Positions 16,787 through 25,740 of a stretch of 55,861 nt of DNA are shown in pieces. Position 1 is the stretch's first letter, and each line of letters starts with the position of its first letter. The notes beneath the pieces were generated by a model. The model made no database searches and was not told the origin of the DNA. It saw only the letters and a list, made by a program, of their open reading frames with translations. Origin of the DNA: Gemmatimonadales bacterium (GTDB taxonomy: Bacteria > Gemmatimonadota > Gemmatimonadetes > Gemmatimonadales > JACORV01); assembly GCA_035502185.1 (NCBI GenBank), contig DATJUT010000068.1:1-55861 (forward strand), read 5' to 3'. The translations under genes were made by a program, and so were the position numbers.

Positions 16787-17224
16787 GTGCACCGCTTCAG
16801 CCGCCAGGGCGTGATCCGCGCCCAGCCGCACCAGGTGTTCGACTTCGTCACCGACCAGGCCAAGCTCCCCCTCTGGTCGCCGGAGGTCGTGAGCAGCGAG
16901 ATCGCCGGCGGCGGGCCGATCGAGGTGGGCACGCGGTTCGTCCAGAAGCGCCGGCAGGGCGGGCGCACCATGACGAACAAGGTCGAAGTCACGACCCACG
17001 ACCGGCCGCGCACCCACGCCGTGAAGACCCGCATCATGGGCGTGGAGCTGAGCTTCACCTTCTCCTTCTGGCCCGAGGGGAGCGCCACCAAGGTGACGTT
17101 CGACTGCAGCTGCGAGGGGAAGGGCCTCGGCCGGCTGATGGAAGGGATGATGGCCAGGATGGTCGAGAAGGCGGACGACCAGCGCATCGAGCGCCTCAAG
17201 GCGGCCATCGAGACGCGCCGCTGA
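16787..17224 (+). CDS. SRPBCC-family protein
   Basis: A 145-residue START/Bet v1-like protein. The opening FSRQGVIRAQPHQVFDFVTD and WSPEV segments are the usual first strand and helices of polyketide-cyclase/SRPBCC members, which bind hydrophobic ligands. GTG 16787 is preferred because a likely -10 box lies between it and the upstream in-frame codons, and the homologous fold begins here. The Smr gene follows 11 bases later, suggesting co-transcription. Confidence 0.75.
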   Translation: MHRFSRQGVIRAQPHQVFDFVTDQAKLPLWSPEVVSSEIAGGGPIEVGTRFVQKRRQGGRTMTNKVEVTTHDRPRTHAVKTRIMGVELSFTFSFWPEGSATKVTFDCSCEGKGLGRLMEGMMARMVEKADDQRIERLKAAIETRR

Positions 17225-17235
17225 GGGGGCAGCCG

Positions 17236-17550
17236 ATGCCCCGCCGCACCCGCCAGCCCACCTTCGACAGCCGCGACGCACTCCTCGACGGCCCCGCGAC
17301 CACGCTGGACCTCCACGGCGACACGGTGGCGGCGGCCCGCGCCCGCGTGGTGCAGCTCCTCGCCGCGAGAGTGCGCACCGATCCGGGCAGCCGCGTGCAC
17401 ATCGTCACGGGCAAGGGCAGGGGCTCGGGGCCCGAGGGGCCCAGGCTCCGGCCCATGGTGGCCGGCCTCCTCAAGGGCGAGTGCGCCAGGTACGTCAGGG
17501 ATTGGGACCGCGACGCGGACGACGGCGGATTCCGGGTGCTGCTGCGATGA
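17236..17550 (+). CDS. Smr-domain protein
   Basis: A 104-residue protein made mostly of a small MutS-related (Smr) domain. LDLHGDTVAAARARVVQLL near residue 25 is the family's LDLHG motif, and HIVTGKGRGSGPEGPRLRP carries the TGKG loop. Smr domains act on nucleic acids, often as endonucleases; stand-alone forms are poorly defined. It starts 11 bases after the SRPBCC stop and ends 39 bases before the AddB-type gene. Confidence 0.85.
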   Translation: MPRRTRQPTFDSRDALLDGPATTLDLHGDTVAAARARVVQLLAARVRTDPGSRVHIVTGKGRGSGPEGPRLRPMVAGLLKGECARYVRDWDRDADDGGFRVLLR

Positions 17551-17589
17551 CCCCGATGCGCTCCGCCCGCCCGCGCGCGGCGTGAGATC

Positions 17590-20500
17590 GTGCCGAAGCT
17601 AGACCTCGTCGTCGGCCGCGACCCCCGCGCGCTCCTCGAGCACGCGGCCGGCGGCTTCCTCGCGCCGCTCCACGGGACGCTCGAGCGGCCGTTCCCCACG
17701 CCGCCGTATCTGCTGGCCCTGCGCCAGGGCGGCATCCGCGACGACCTGATCGCACTCGCGGGCGAGCGCGGCGTGCAGGGCTGGTTCGATCCGCCGCTGT
17801 GCGTGTTCGGCGAGCTGCCCGAGTGGCTCGGCCGGACGGCCCGCCAGCCGTGCGGCGACTTCGCCCGCGCGGCGCTTCTGGCCGACGTGCTGCGCCGGAG
17901 CGCGGGCACCGTGTTCGAGCGGCCCGGCCGGGTCGAGTACTTCCTCGACCACGTCGAGCGCCTGTTCGGCGAGCTGGTGGGCGAGGACGTGGCGCCGGAG
18001 CAGCTCCGCGCCGCCCTGGCCACGCTCGCGGGCCGCGACGCGTTCGAGGAGGCGCGCGACCGGGAGCTGGCCGCCGCCTACGCGCTCTACCTCGAGGAGC
18101 TGGCGAAGGCCGGCCTGCGCGACGGACGCGACGCGCTGGCCGACAGCGCCCGCGCCATCGCCGCCGACCCGCAGGCGCTCGCCCGGACGCTCGGCGGCCG
18201 ACGCGAGATCCGCATCTTCGGCCTCGCCGACCTCCGGGGCGGCTGGCGGCCGCTCCTCAGGGCCCTGGCGGCGAGCCCCGTCCTCGACCGCGTCGCCGTC
18301 TACAGCGCCGACGCCGTCGCGCTCGAGCCCGCGCTCGCGGGCACCACGACCCGGCTCGAGGGTCGCGCCCCGGTCGCGTCGTTCTCGCTGATCCCCGCGC
18401 CCGAGATCGACGGCGAGCTGGAGGCCGTCGCGCTCCGCGTGCGCCGGCTGCTCGACGCCGGCACGCCGCCCGACCGCGTGGCCGTGGTCTCGCGCGACGC
18501 CCGGCCCCACATGGACATCGCGCTGCGCGCGCTGGCGCGCTGCGGCGTCCCGGTCACCGCGCGCCGCCGCTACGCCTACCTCGAGATCCCGGTGGTGCGC
18601 GCGGTGCTGGCCGTCTTCGCCGCCGCGGCCGAGGGCTGGCCGCGGCACCGGCTGATCGAGCTGGCCGACCAGCCGTACCTGCGCGGCCTCCTCGACGGCC
18701 GGATCGTCAACTTCATCGGCTACCGCCGCCGCGTCGAAGGGCTGGCGCGCTGGACGGCCGCGCTGACCGCGCTGGAAGAGGAGGCGAAGGCGCGGGAGGA
18801 TCCGGCGCGCCGCGACGCGGACGAGCACGCGCGCTGGGTGCCGCCCTCGCGCCGGGTGGCGGAGGCCTCCGCGCGGTTCGCCCGGTTCACCGCGCACGTC
18901 GCCGCGCTCGACGGCTCGCGCCCGCTCGCCGAGTGGCTGGCCTGGCTGCAGGCGTTCCTCGCCGCCGACGCCTGGAAGATCCGGGACAAGGCTCGCGACG
19001 TGCCCGGCGAGCGGTACGACATCGCGCGGCTCGACCTCGCCGGCTGGCGCGGGCTCGAGCGCATCGTGCGCGAGTGGCGCGAGGCCACGGAGCGGTGGGA
19101 GCCGGGGCCGGGAGCCGCACTCGACGTCGCGGCGTTCCACCGGCGGCTGGTGGCGATGCTCGACGCCGACGCCGCCCTGTGGACCGAGTCGGACCGCGGG
19201 GTGCGCGTGCTCGAGGGGCTCGCCGCCGCCTACCGCTCCTTCGACCACGTGTTCGTCGTCGGGATGGACGCCGGCCGCTTCCCGAAGCCGATGCCCTCCT
19301 CGCCCCTCTACGCCGAGCCCGAGCGCGAGGCGCTGCGCAGGGCGGGCCTCCCGCTCGACCTGCGCGCGGACTGGGACCAGCGCGAGCACGGCCTGTTCCG
19401 GGCGCTGGTGGCGGCCGCCGGCCGCTCGCTCACGCTGAGCTACGTCGCGCTGGACGAGTTCGGCGCGCAGCGGATCGAGTCCGCGTTCGTGGAGGAGCTG
19501 GGCGCGGCGGCGCGGCGCGAGCCGCTCGAGGGCGAGGCGCTCGACGGCGTGCTCCGCGCCGTGCCGCTCCACCGCGCGCCGGAGGTCGCCGCGCGCGCGC
19601 ACCATGCCGCCACCGTCGAGGCATCGCGCGCGGCGGGCCTGGAGTCGCCCCACAACGGGCTGGTCACCGACCCGGCGCTGGTGGCGTGGCTGGGCGTGGA
19701 GTTCGGCGACGGCCGGCTGTGGAGCCCGACCCAGCTCGAGTCGTACGCCAAGTGCCCGTGGGCCTACTTCTCGGGCCGGCTGCTGCACGTCGAGAAGCTG
19801 GAGGACCCGGACGAGGACATCGACCCCATCGAGCGCGGCAACGTGCTCCACGACGCGCTGCGCCGCTTCTACGAGGCGGCGAGGCGGAAGCTGAAGCAAC
19901 CGGTGCTGCTGCTGCCGGGCACGGAGGAGTGGGCGGTGCCGCTGATGCGCGCCTCGCTGGAGGAGGCGCTGGAGGCGGCGAAGGCGAAGGTGTGGCTCGG
20001 CCATCCCGCGCTGGCCGAGGCCAAGCGCCAGGAGCTGCTGCGCATCGTCGAGGACTACCTGGCCTGGGAGATCAAGGACAACGGCCAGCTCGACAGCAAG
20101 CGCGCCAAGAAGAGCCTCAGGATCCTGCGCACCGCCGTGGATGCGCACGAGCTGCCGTTCGACGAGGTCGTGCTCGAGCGCGACGGCATCCGGTTCCGGT
20201 TCCGCGGCCGGATCGACCGCGTCGAGGTCGGCGTGGACCCGCGGGTGGACGCGCGGGGCTTCGTCGCGGCGGTGGACTACAAGAGCAGCAGGAACGGCGT
20301 GCCCGGCGCCGGGGATCCGGCCGCGTGGGACGACGGCGTGATGCTGCAGCTCCCGCTGTACGCGACCGCGCTCCTCTCGCTGATGCCGGACGCGAAGATC
20401 TCCCGCGTCGAGTACCGCACGCTGCGGGGCGGCGCGGACAAGGTGCCGCTGCAGCTGGTGGTGGTGGAGGGCGACAAGCTCGCGCTCGACACCGAGGGCG

Positions 20501-20667
20501 CGGCGCGGATGGGCGGCGCCCTCGACGCCGTGGTGCGCCACGTCACGGCGGTGCGCGGCGGCGCCTTCCCCGTCCGGCCCGCGCCGTCGTGCGGGTGCCC
20601 GCCGTTCTGCCACGCGTGGGACATCTGCCGGGTGCCCGGCGGCCCGCGCACCAAGTGGGACCGGTGA
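17590..20667 (+). CDS. AddB-type nuclease subunit with Fe-S cysteines
   Basis: A 1025-residue protein of the AddB/RecB-exonuclease group, paired with the following helicase for double-strand-end processing. The C-terminal PD-(D/E)XK nuclease is intact: a His in GNVLHDALRRFYE, the RIDRVEV aspartate, and VAAVDYKSS near residue 894. A cysteine in SYAKCPWAYF (about 723) and CGCPPFCHAWDIC (about 1001-1013) match the 4Fe-4S staple of AddB. No Walker A is visible at the N-terminus (LDLVVGRDPRALLEHAAGG), so the helicase-like half is probably inactive. It starts with GTG and overlaps the helicase gene as GTGA. Confidence 0.85.
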   Translation: MPKLDLVVGRDPRALLEHAAGGFLAPLHGTLERPFPTPPYLLALRQGGIRDDLIALAGERGVQGWFDPPLCVFGELPEWLGRTARQPCGDFARAALLADVLRRSAGTVFERPGRVEYFLDHVERLFGELVGEDVAPEQLRAALATLAGRDAFEEARDRELAAAYALYLEELAKAGLRDGRDALADSARAIAADPQALARTLGGRREIRIFGLADLRGGWRPLLRALAASPVLDRVAVYSADAVALEPALAGTTTRLEGRAPVASFSLIPAPEIDGELEAVALRVRRLLDAGTPPDRVAVVSRDARPHMDIALRALARCGVPVTARRRYAYLEIPVVRAVLAVFAAAAEGWPRHRLIELADQPYLRGLLDGRIVNFIGYRRRVEGLARWTAALTALEEEAKAREDPARRDADEHARWVPPSRRVAEASARFARFTAHVAALDGSRPLAEWLAWLQAFLAADAWKIRDKARDVPGERYDIARLDLAGWRGLERIVREWREATERWEPGPGAALDVAAFHRRLVAMLDADAALWTESDRGVRVLEGLAAAYRSFDHVFVVGMDAGRFPKPMPSSPLYAEPEREALRRAGLPLDLRADWDQREHGLFRALVAAAGRSLTLSYVALDEFGAQRIESAFVEELGAAARREPLEGEALDGVLRAVPLHRAPEVAARAHHAATVEASRAAGLESPHNGLVTDPALVAWLGVEFGDGRLWSPTQLESYAKCPWAYFSGRLLHVEKLEDPDEDIDPIERGNVLHDALRRFYEAARRKLKQPVLLLPGTEEWAVPLMRASLEEALEAAKAKVWLGHPALAEAKRQELLRIVEDYLAWEIKDNGQLDSKRAKKSLRILRTAVDAHELPFDEVVLERDGIRFRFRGRIDRVEVGVDPRVDARGFVAAVDYKSSRNGVPGAGDPAAWDDGVMLQLPLYATALLSLMPDAKISRVEYRTLRGGADKVPLQLVVVEGDKLALDTEGAARMGGALDAVVRHVTAVRGGAFPVRPAPSCGCPPFCHAWDICRVPGGPRTKWDR

Positions 20668-23600
20668 AGCTCAACCCGCGGCAGTGGGAGGCCGTGGAGG
20701 CGGTGGACCGCCACGTGCTCGTTTCGGCCGGCGCCGGCACGGGCAAGACCAGCACCGTCGTGGGGCGCGTGCTCTACCTGCTCGGCATCGAGGTGCAGGG
20801 CCGGCGGCTGCCCGAGGCGGCGCGCCTGGCGATGAGCGACGTGGCCGCGATCACCTACACCGAGGCCGCCGCCGCGGACCTCAAGAAGAAGCTCCGCGTG
20901 GCGCTGCGCGAGGCGGGCAGCCCCGGCCTCGCCGCGCAGGTGGATACCTCCCGCATCGGCACGGTGCACGCCTTCTGCCTCGGGGTGCTGCGCGAGTTCG
21001 CCCTGCGGATGGACCGCAGCCCGGGCGCCAAGGTCCTCGACGAAGCCGAGGGCGCGGCGCTCGTGGCGGAGGCGGCGAAGGACACACTGCTGGCCTCGCT
21101 CGAGGCCGGGGACCTCGAGGGGCTGAACGAGCTGCTGGCCGAGCGGTCGGTGGGCGACGTGGAAGGCTGGACGGCCGCGCTCGCCTCCGACGCCGACCGG
21201 CTGGCGCACCTGGCGGCCGGCCACCTGGGCCCGCGGGAGCGGACGCTGGTGGCCCTCGCCGAGCGCGCGCTCGCGGCCGTGCGGCACCGCCTCGACGACC
21301 TGGGCGCGCTCGACTTCGACGCGATGATCACGCTGACCCGCGACCTGCTGCGGGACCAGCCGCCGGTGCGCCGCGCGCTGCAGCGCCGGGTGCGCTGCCT
21401 GATCGTGGACGAGTTCCAGGACGTGGACCCGGTGCAGAAGGAGATCGCCTACCTCCTGGGCGAGCCCGCGGCCGGCAGGCCGGAGAGCACGCGCCTGATG
21501 CTGGTGGGCGACCCCAAGCAGAGCGTGTTCCGGTTCCGGCGCGCCGACGTGACGGTGTGGCGGTCGGTGGAGCGCGAGTTCCGGCAGTGGCGGGAGAAGG
21601 GGCAGGCGCTGGTGGTGGCGCTGGAGGAGAACTACCGCAGCGCGCAGCCGATCCTCGGCCTGGTGGAGGCCACCGTGGGGGCCGTGCTCGACTCGCCCCT
21701 GGGCGGCTTCGCGCTCGCCGACTTCGAGGTGCCCTACGAGCGCATCACCGCGACGGCGGAGAACCGGACGGTCGAGCCCCGCGTCGAGGTGATCGCCGTG
21801 GCGCCGGACGACGCCGGCCGGGCGCGCCGCTACGACTCGGTGCGCGCGCTCGAGGCCCCCGCGGTGGCGCGGCGCGCGCGCGAGCTGGTGGACGCGGGCA
21901 CGCGGCCCGCCGACATCGCCATCCTGCTCACCTCGTGGGGCGCGATGGAGACCTACCGCGAGGCGCTGCGCGCGGTGGACCTCGAGACCTACGCGCTCCG
22001 CTCCGAGGGCTTCCACGAGCGGCGGGAGGTGGTGGACCTGCTGCTCGCGCTCGAGGCGATCGCCGATCCCAACGACGACCGGGCGTTCCTGGGCTTCCTG
22101 CGGAGCCCGTTCGTCGCCGTGAGGGACGAGACCTTGCTCGCCATCGCGCGCGCCGGCCGGACGCCGTACTGGCGCGGCCTGGCGGCGCCGGCGGGCGGCG
22201 GCGGCGCGGGCGAGCCGCGCGAGCTGCCCGGCGGCGAGCCGGAGCTGCTCGAGCGGGGCCTCGCCCTGCTGGGCCGGTTCGCCGGGCTGCGCGACCGGGT
22301 GAGCGCCGACGCGCTGCTCGAGGAGCTGCTGGTGGAGTCCGGCTACCTCGCGCACCTGCGCCTGCTGGGCGAGGAGAAGCGGCGGGCCGAGGCCAACGTG
22401 AAGAAGTTCCTGCGCCTGCTGCGCCGCCTGAGGGCGACCACCGTCGGCGAGGCGATCCGCGCCGTCCGCGCCCAGCGCGACAGCGAGGAAACGCACGAGG
22501 GCGACGCCCCGCTGCTGGGCGGGGCGCGGAACGCGATCACCGTCACGTCGGTCCACAGCGCCAAGGGCCTGGAGTGGCCGGTGGTGTTCTGGTGCGACCT
22601 GGTGCGGGCGGGGCTCGGGCGGGAGGGCGGCGAGCTGGTGGTCTCGCGCAACCTGCTCGCCCTGAAGCCGCGGGACGAGAACGACCCGGCCAAGGCCGCC
22701 TACGACGCGGCGCACGCCGCCGAGCGGGAGGAGCTGGCCGCGGAGCACCGGCGCGTCTGGTACGTCGCGGCCACGCGGGCCCGGGACCGGCTGATCCTCT
22801 GCGGCGTGCCGCTCGGGGCCAAGGCCAGGTCGGACGTGGGCGCGTCGCCCGGCCAGGCCTTCATCCAGCGCCTCGGGCTGGGCCCGGCCGCCACGTCGGG
22901 AAGCCTGGACTACGCCGACCGCGACGGGGTGGCCTACCAGGCGGAGGTCACCGTGGTCGGCCTGCCGGAAGGCCCCGCGCTGGTCGAGACCGCCGCGCCG
23001 CCCCCCGTCGCCGCCGCGGCCGCGCTGCCGGCGCCGCTCGCGGCCATCCCGGTGGCCGCCGGCCGCCGGCGCCACTCCGCCACCGAGCTGATGGCGTTCT
23101 CCCGCTGTCCGCGCCGCCACTGGTTCCGCTACGTGGCCGGCGTCCCCGAGCCCGAGGTCGAGCGCGGCGGCGCCGAGTTCATCTCCGCCGTCAAGCGCGG
23201 CCAGATCGTGCACGACGTGCTCGAGCGGCTGCGCGAGGACGACGAGCTGGAGCAGGTGCTCGAGGAGGCCATCGGCCGCTGGGACCGCGAGGCGCCGCCG
23301 CCGGAGGGCCGCCGGGGCTCGGCCTACCGCAGGCACCTGCGGGAGGAGGTCGAGCGGGTCGCCGGACATCCGCAGTACCGCGCCATCGCCGACCTGCCCA
23401 CCGCGCGGCGGGAGCTGGCGTTCACCCACCTGCTCGGCAGCGGGACGGGCAAGGGCGAGAGGACCGTGGCCGGGGCCGGAGCCGGGTTCGGGGCCGACGC
23501 CTATACACAGGGCGCGATGGACCTCGCCGCGCTGCGGCTGGACGGCCTGGTGCTGGTGGACGTGAAGACCAGCCAGCTCAACGCCGAGGCCGCGAAGAAG

Positions 23601-23891
23601 CGCGCGGCGGACTACGCGCCCCAGCGCGACGTCTACGTGGCGGCGGCGGAGGCCATCTCGGGCCTCAGCGTATCGGAGTTCGCGATCCAGTTCTCGCGCG
23701 CGGGCACCCAGGTGTCGGAGGCCCTGACGCCCGAGGCGCGCACGGCCCTCGACGCCGAGCTGGGCACGGCCGTCGCCGCCATCGAGTCCGGCGAGCGGTC
23801 GCTCACCCCCCACGCCTGGGAATGCCGGTTCTGCGGCTACAAGCGGGTGGGCTGGTGTCCGGGCGCGCCCAGGGAGCCGAAGGAGGAGTGA
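20664..23891 (+). CDS. AddA-type UvrD-family helicase-nuclease
   Basis: A 1075-residue ATP-dependent SF1A helicase with a C-terminal nuclease. Visible motifs: Walker A GAGTGKTST (about residue 24), motif II IVDEFQDVDP (about 247), motif III GDPKQSVFRFRRAD (about 281), motif IV ENYRS, motif V SVHSAKGLEWPVVF (about 629) and motif VI YVAATRARDRLIL (about 700). The nuclease has MDLAALR and LVDVKTS (about 964). Unlike the AddA proteins I know, it also has CPRRHWFRY (about 814) and CRFCGYKRVGWC (about 1053), a four-cysteine set suggesting its own Fe-S cluster. It forms a coupled pair with the AddB-type gene. Confidence 0.88.
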   Translation: MKLNPRQWEAVEAVDRHVLVSAGAGTGKTSTVVGRVLYLLGIEVQGRRLPEAARLAMSDVAAITYTEAAAADLKKKLRVALREAGSPGLAAQVDTSRIGTVHAFCLGVLREFALRMDRSPGAKVLDEAEGAALVAEAAKDTLLASLEAGDLEGLNELLAERSVGDVEGWTAALASDADRLAHLAAGHLGPRERTLVALAERALAAVRHRLDDLGALDFDAMITLTRDLLRDQPPVRRALQRRVRCLIVDEFQDVDPVQKEIAYLLGEPAAGRPESTRLMLVGDPKQSVFRFRRADVTVWRSVEREFRQWREKGQALVVALEENYRSAQPILGLVEATVGAVLDSPLGGFALADFEVPYERITATAENRTVEPRVEVIAVAPDDAGRARRYDSVRALEAPAVARRARELVDAGTRPADIAILLTSWGAMETYREALRAVDLETYALRSEGFHERREVVDLLLALEAIADPNDDRAFLGFLRSPFVAVRDETLLAIARAGRTPYWRGLAAPAGGGGAGEPRELPGGEPELLERGLALLGRFAGLRDRVSADALLEELLVESGYLAHLRLLGEEKRRAEANVKKFLRLLRRLRATTVGEAIRAVRAQRDSEETHEGDAPLLGGARNAITVTSVHSAKGLEWPVVFWCDLVRAGLGREGGELVVSRNLLALKPRDENDPAKAAYDAAHAAEREELAAEHRRVWYVAATRARDRLILCGVPLGAKARSDVGASPGQAFIQRLGLGPAATSGSLDYADRDGVAYQAEVTVVGLPEGPALVETAAPPPVAAAAALPAPLAAIPVAAGRRRHSATELMAFSRCPRRHWFRYVAGVPEPEVERGGAEFISAVKRGQIVHDVLERLREDDELEQVLEEAIGRWDREAPPPEGRRGSAYRRHLREEVERVAGHPQYRAIADLPTARRELAFTHLLGSGTGKGERTVAGAGAGFGADAYTQGAMDLAALRLDGLVLVDVKTSQLNAEAAKKRAADYAPQRDVYVAAAEAISGLSVSEFAIQFSRAGTQVSEALTPEARTALDAELGTAVAAIESGERSLTPHAWECRFCGYKRVGWCPGAPREPKEE

Positions 23892-23912
23892 GGCCGGCCG
23901 ACGGGGGGCCAC

Positions 23913-23963
23913 GGCCGCTCGCCGCGGCCGCGCCCTGCGCCACCGGGGGCTCCCACGCCGGTG
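23913..23963 (+). terminator. two hairpins after the helicase gene
   Basis: CGGCCGC pairs with GCGGCCG around a five-base loop (23913-23931), then CACCGG pairs with CCGGTG (23941-23963). They lie 22 and 50 bases after the stop codon. No T-tract is present. Confidence 0.45.
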
Positions 23964-24045
23964 GTAGCATGGTGAACACGGTCGGAACATCATAGCGACA
24001 TCATATATTGTGGCGTCAGCTTACATCGCATTCAGCTGGTATGGA

Positions 24046-24075
24046 CGCTAATTATATACATCTATATTTCTAGCG
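24046..24075 (+). promoter_or_regulatory. AT-rich inverted repeat before AbiEi-type gene
   Basis: Within the 218-base gap, positions about 23985-24090 drop sharply in GC. An inverted repeat with 13-base arms (CGCTAATTATATA and TATATTTCTAGCG, 10 of 13 positions pairing) flanks a four-base spacer. A further TAGCG word lies near 23995. AbiEi antitoxins repress their own promoters through inverted repeats, so this is a candidate operator. Confidence 0.5.
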
Positions 24076-24109
24076 CATAAAGTGTCATACTGTGGTGTGG
24101 CGAGGCGCG

Positions 24110-24988
24110 ATGGCTGACGCGGAGACGCCCAGAGGCGGACTCGGCAGGACCGAGCGCGAGGTCCTGGGTCTTCTGGCCGCCCTTGGCCGGCCGACCGTCG
24201 GCGCTGCGCACGTGATGGCGGCCCACCCGATGAGCCGGTCGGCGGCGAACCTGCTCCTCTCGCGTCTGGCGCGGAAGGGCTGGCTCCGCCGCGTGCGCCG
24301 GGGGGCCTACGGTGTCGTGCCGCTCTCCTCGAGTGCCGCCGAGCCGCCGCTGGAGGACCCCTTCGAGGTGGCGATGCAGCTGTTCGGGCCGTGCTACGTC
24401 TCCGGCTGGTCGGCGGCGGAGCACTGGGGCCTCACCGAGCACCACTGCCCGGCGGTGACGGTCTTCAGCGCGAAGCCGCAGCGGCGAGGCATGCTGGAGA
24501 TCGGCGGCGTGAGCTACCGGGTCCGGCGGGTGCGCCGCGACACGATCTTCGGCACGACGCGGGTGCGGGCCGCGCCGGTGCCCATCGAGATGGCGGACAT
24601 CCACCGCACCATCATCGACGTGCTCGACGCGCCGGAGATGGGCGGCGGCGGGCCGCACGTGATCGACATCGTCGAGGCCTACCTGGAGCGGGCCGAGGCG
24701 GATCCGCAGGTCCTGCTCCAGTACGCGGTCCGCCTCGGACGGGGCACCGTATTCAAGCGCCTGGGCCTGGCGGCGGAGATGGCGGGCCGGGCGGATGAAG
24801 GGTGGCTGCTGGTGTGCCGCGACCTCCTGACGGCCGGCGTGTCGCTGTTCGATCCGGCGGGCGAGCTCTCCGGGCCCATCGTGTCGCGGTGGCGGATCCG
24901 GCTCAACATTCCGCTCGAGCCCGACGACGAGGGCGGCCCCGCGGCGGACGCCGGCGACGCCGGGACGGACGGCCAACCCCCCGCTTGA
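24110..24988 (+). CDS. AbiEi-type antitoxin-like protein, no toxin beside it
   Basis: A 292-residue protein with an N-terminal winged helix-turn-helix (about 10-75: REVLGLLAALGRPTVGAAHVM, RLARKGWLRRVRRGAYGVVP) followed by an AbiEi C-terminal region (YVSGWSAAEHWGLTEH, FSAKPQRRGM, EMADIHRTIIDVLDAPEMGGG). In type IV toxin-antitoxin pairs AbiEi is followed by the nucleotidyltransferase AbiEii; here the next gene is a secreted protein with no nucleotidyltransferase motif. CGAGG lies before the ATG; GTG 24092 is an in-frame alternative. The AT-rich upstream region suggests acquisition. Confidence 0.75.
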   Translation: MADAETPRGGLGRTEREVLGLLAALGRPTVGAAHVMAAHPMSRSAANLLLSRLARKGWLRRVRRGAYGVVPLSSSAAEPPLEDPFEVAMQLFGPCYVSGWSAAEHWGLTEHHCPAVTVFSAKPQRRGMLEIGGVSYRVRRVRRDTIFGTTRVRAAPVPIEMADIHRTIIDVLDAPEMGGGGPHVIDIVEAYLERAEADPQVLLQYAVRLGRGTVFKRLGLAAEMAGRADEGWLLVCRDLLTAGVSLFDPAGELSGPIVSRWRIRLNIPLEPDDEGGPAADAGDAGTDGQPPA

Positions 24989-25013
24989 CAGACGGGTCGC
25001 CCGACGACACTGT
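24985..25013 (+). promoter_or_regulatory. putative promoter of secreted Met/His-rich protein
   Basis: TTGACA (24985-24990) overlaps the stop codon of the AbiEi-type gene. CACTGT follows at a 17-base spacing. The start codon is about 90 bases further on. Confidence 0.4.
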
Positions 25014-25104
25014 AGGTGCAATCTCCGACAAGCTTTATCCCGTTGCTCCGTGGCCGCCGGTGCCGTCCCCGGCCCGTGGCGGCCGTCACTCACCAGGAGG
25101 CCGA

Positions 25105-25713
25105 ATGCACCGTGTCCTCACCCCGGCCCTCGCCGTCGTCGCACTCGCTGTCGCGACGACGGCCTGGGCCCAGATGGAGCATCCCGCCGGCATGTCGCAC
25201 CAGCAGGTGGTCGAGGCCGCGATGGCGGGCGGGCCCGCCTCGGTCAGCCGCGACGCGACGATCGGCTGGGTGGATTCCACCGGCACTCTCCACCAGGTGC
25301 AGGCGGGCACGAACGGGTTCACCTGCTTCATCGCACGGCCGGACCCGTTCCGGGGAGCGGTGTGCGCCGACCAGAACGCGATGTCGTTCTTCATGGCGAT
25401 GATGCACGGCCAGCCGGCTCCGCCGGCGATGAGCGCGCCGGGCATCTCGTACATGGCGCAGGGCGGCACGCACTTCGAGGACGCCCAGGGCAACATCCTG
25501 ATGGAGCACGAGCTGAGCCCGCACGCGGCGGGGTCGCACCGGGTTCAGGAGCCGCCGCACTGGATGATGATGTGGCACTTCGACGCCGCGACGAGCGGAC
25601 TGCCGACCAAGGAGAACGCGTCGGGCGTGTACATCATGTTCGCCGGCACGCCGTACGCGCACCTGATGATCTATCAGGATCCGAACAAGCTGGGGACGCC
25701 CGCCCGGATGTAG
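25105..25713 (+). CDS. secreted Met/His-rich protein of unknown function
   Basis: A 202-residue protein with a clear signal peptide ending TAWA-QM. I do not recognise the family with certainty. The mature part is unusually rich in methionine and histidine: MEHPAGMSHQQVV, MSFFMAMMHGQPAPPAM and EPPHWMMMWHF. Two cysteines (FTCFIA and AVCADQ) could form a disulfide. Such composition can bind copper or other soft metals, but this is inference only. AGGAGG lies before the ATG, and a strong terminator with a T-tract follows, so the gene is probably transcribed alone. Confidence 0.75.
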   Translation: MHRVLTPALAVVALAVATTAWAQMEHPAGMSHQQVVEAAMAGGPASVSRDATIGWVDSTGTLHQVQAGTNGFTCFIARPDPFRGAVCADQNAMSFFMAMMHGQPAPPAMSAPGISYMAQGGTHFEDAQGNILMEHELSPHAAGSHRVQEPPHWMMMWHFDAATSGLPTKENASGVYIMFAGTPYAHLMIYQDPNKLGTPARM

Positions 25714-25740
25714 TCGCGGGTCCGTGAGCATGGAAGACCG

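Noticed and set aside
14684-17281. Very long open frame on the minus strand across the zinc-finger, MFS and SRPBCC genes
   Set aside because: Composition is Arg/Ala/Gly/Pro-rich with no recognisable motif, and it lies opposite well-supported genes. High GC removes stop codons from shadow frames.
13978-17550. Plus-strand frame of about 1190 codons running through several genes
   Set aside because: It crosses known genes in the wrong frame; only its last 104 codons, the Smr protein, are real.
20277-23993. A minus-strand open frame of over 1200 codons opposite the helicase gene
   Set aside because: The plus-strand gene has all helicase motifs in order. The opposite frame is low-complexity and lacks a plausible start.
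23985-24095. AT-rich island as an insertion-sequence remnant or replication origin
   Set aside because: No transposase fragment, terminal repeats, target duplication or DnaA-box cluster could be seen.
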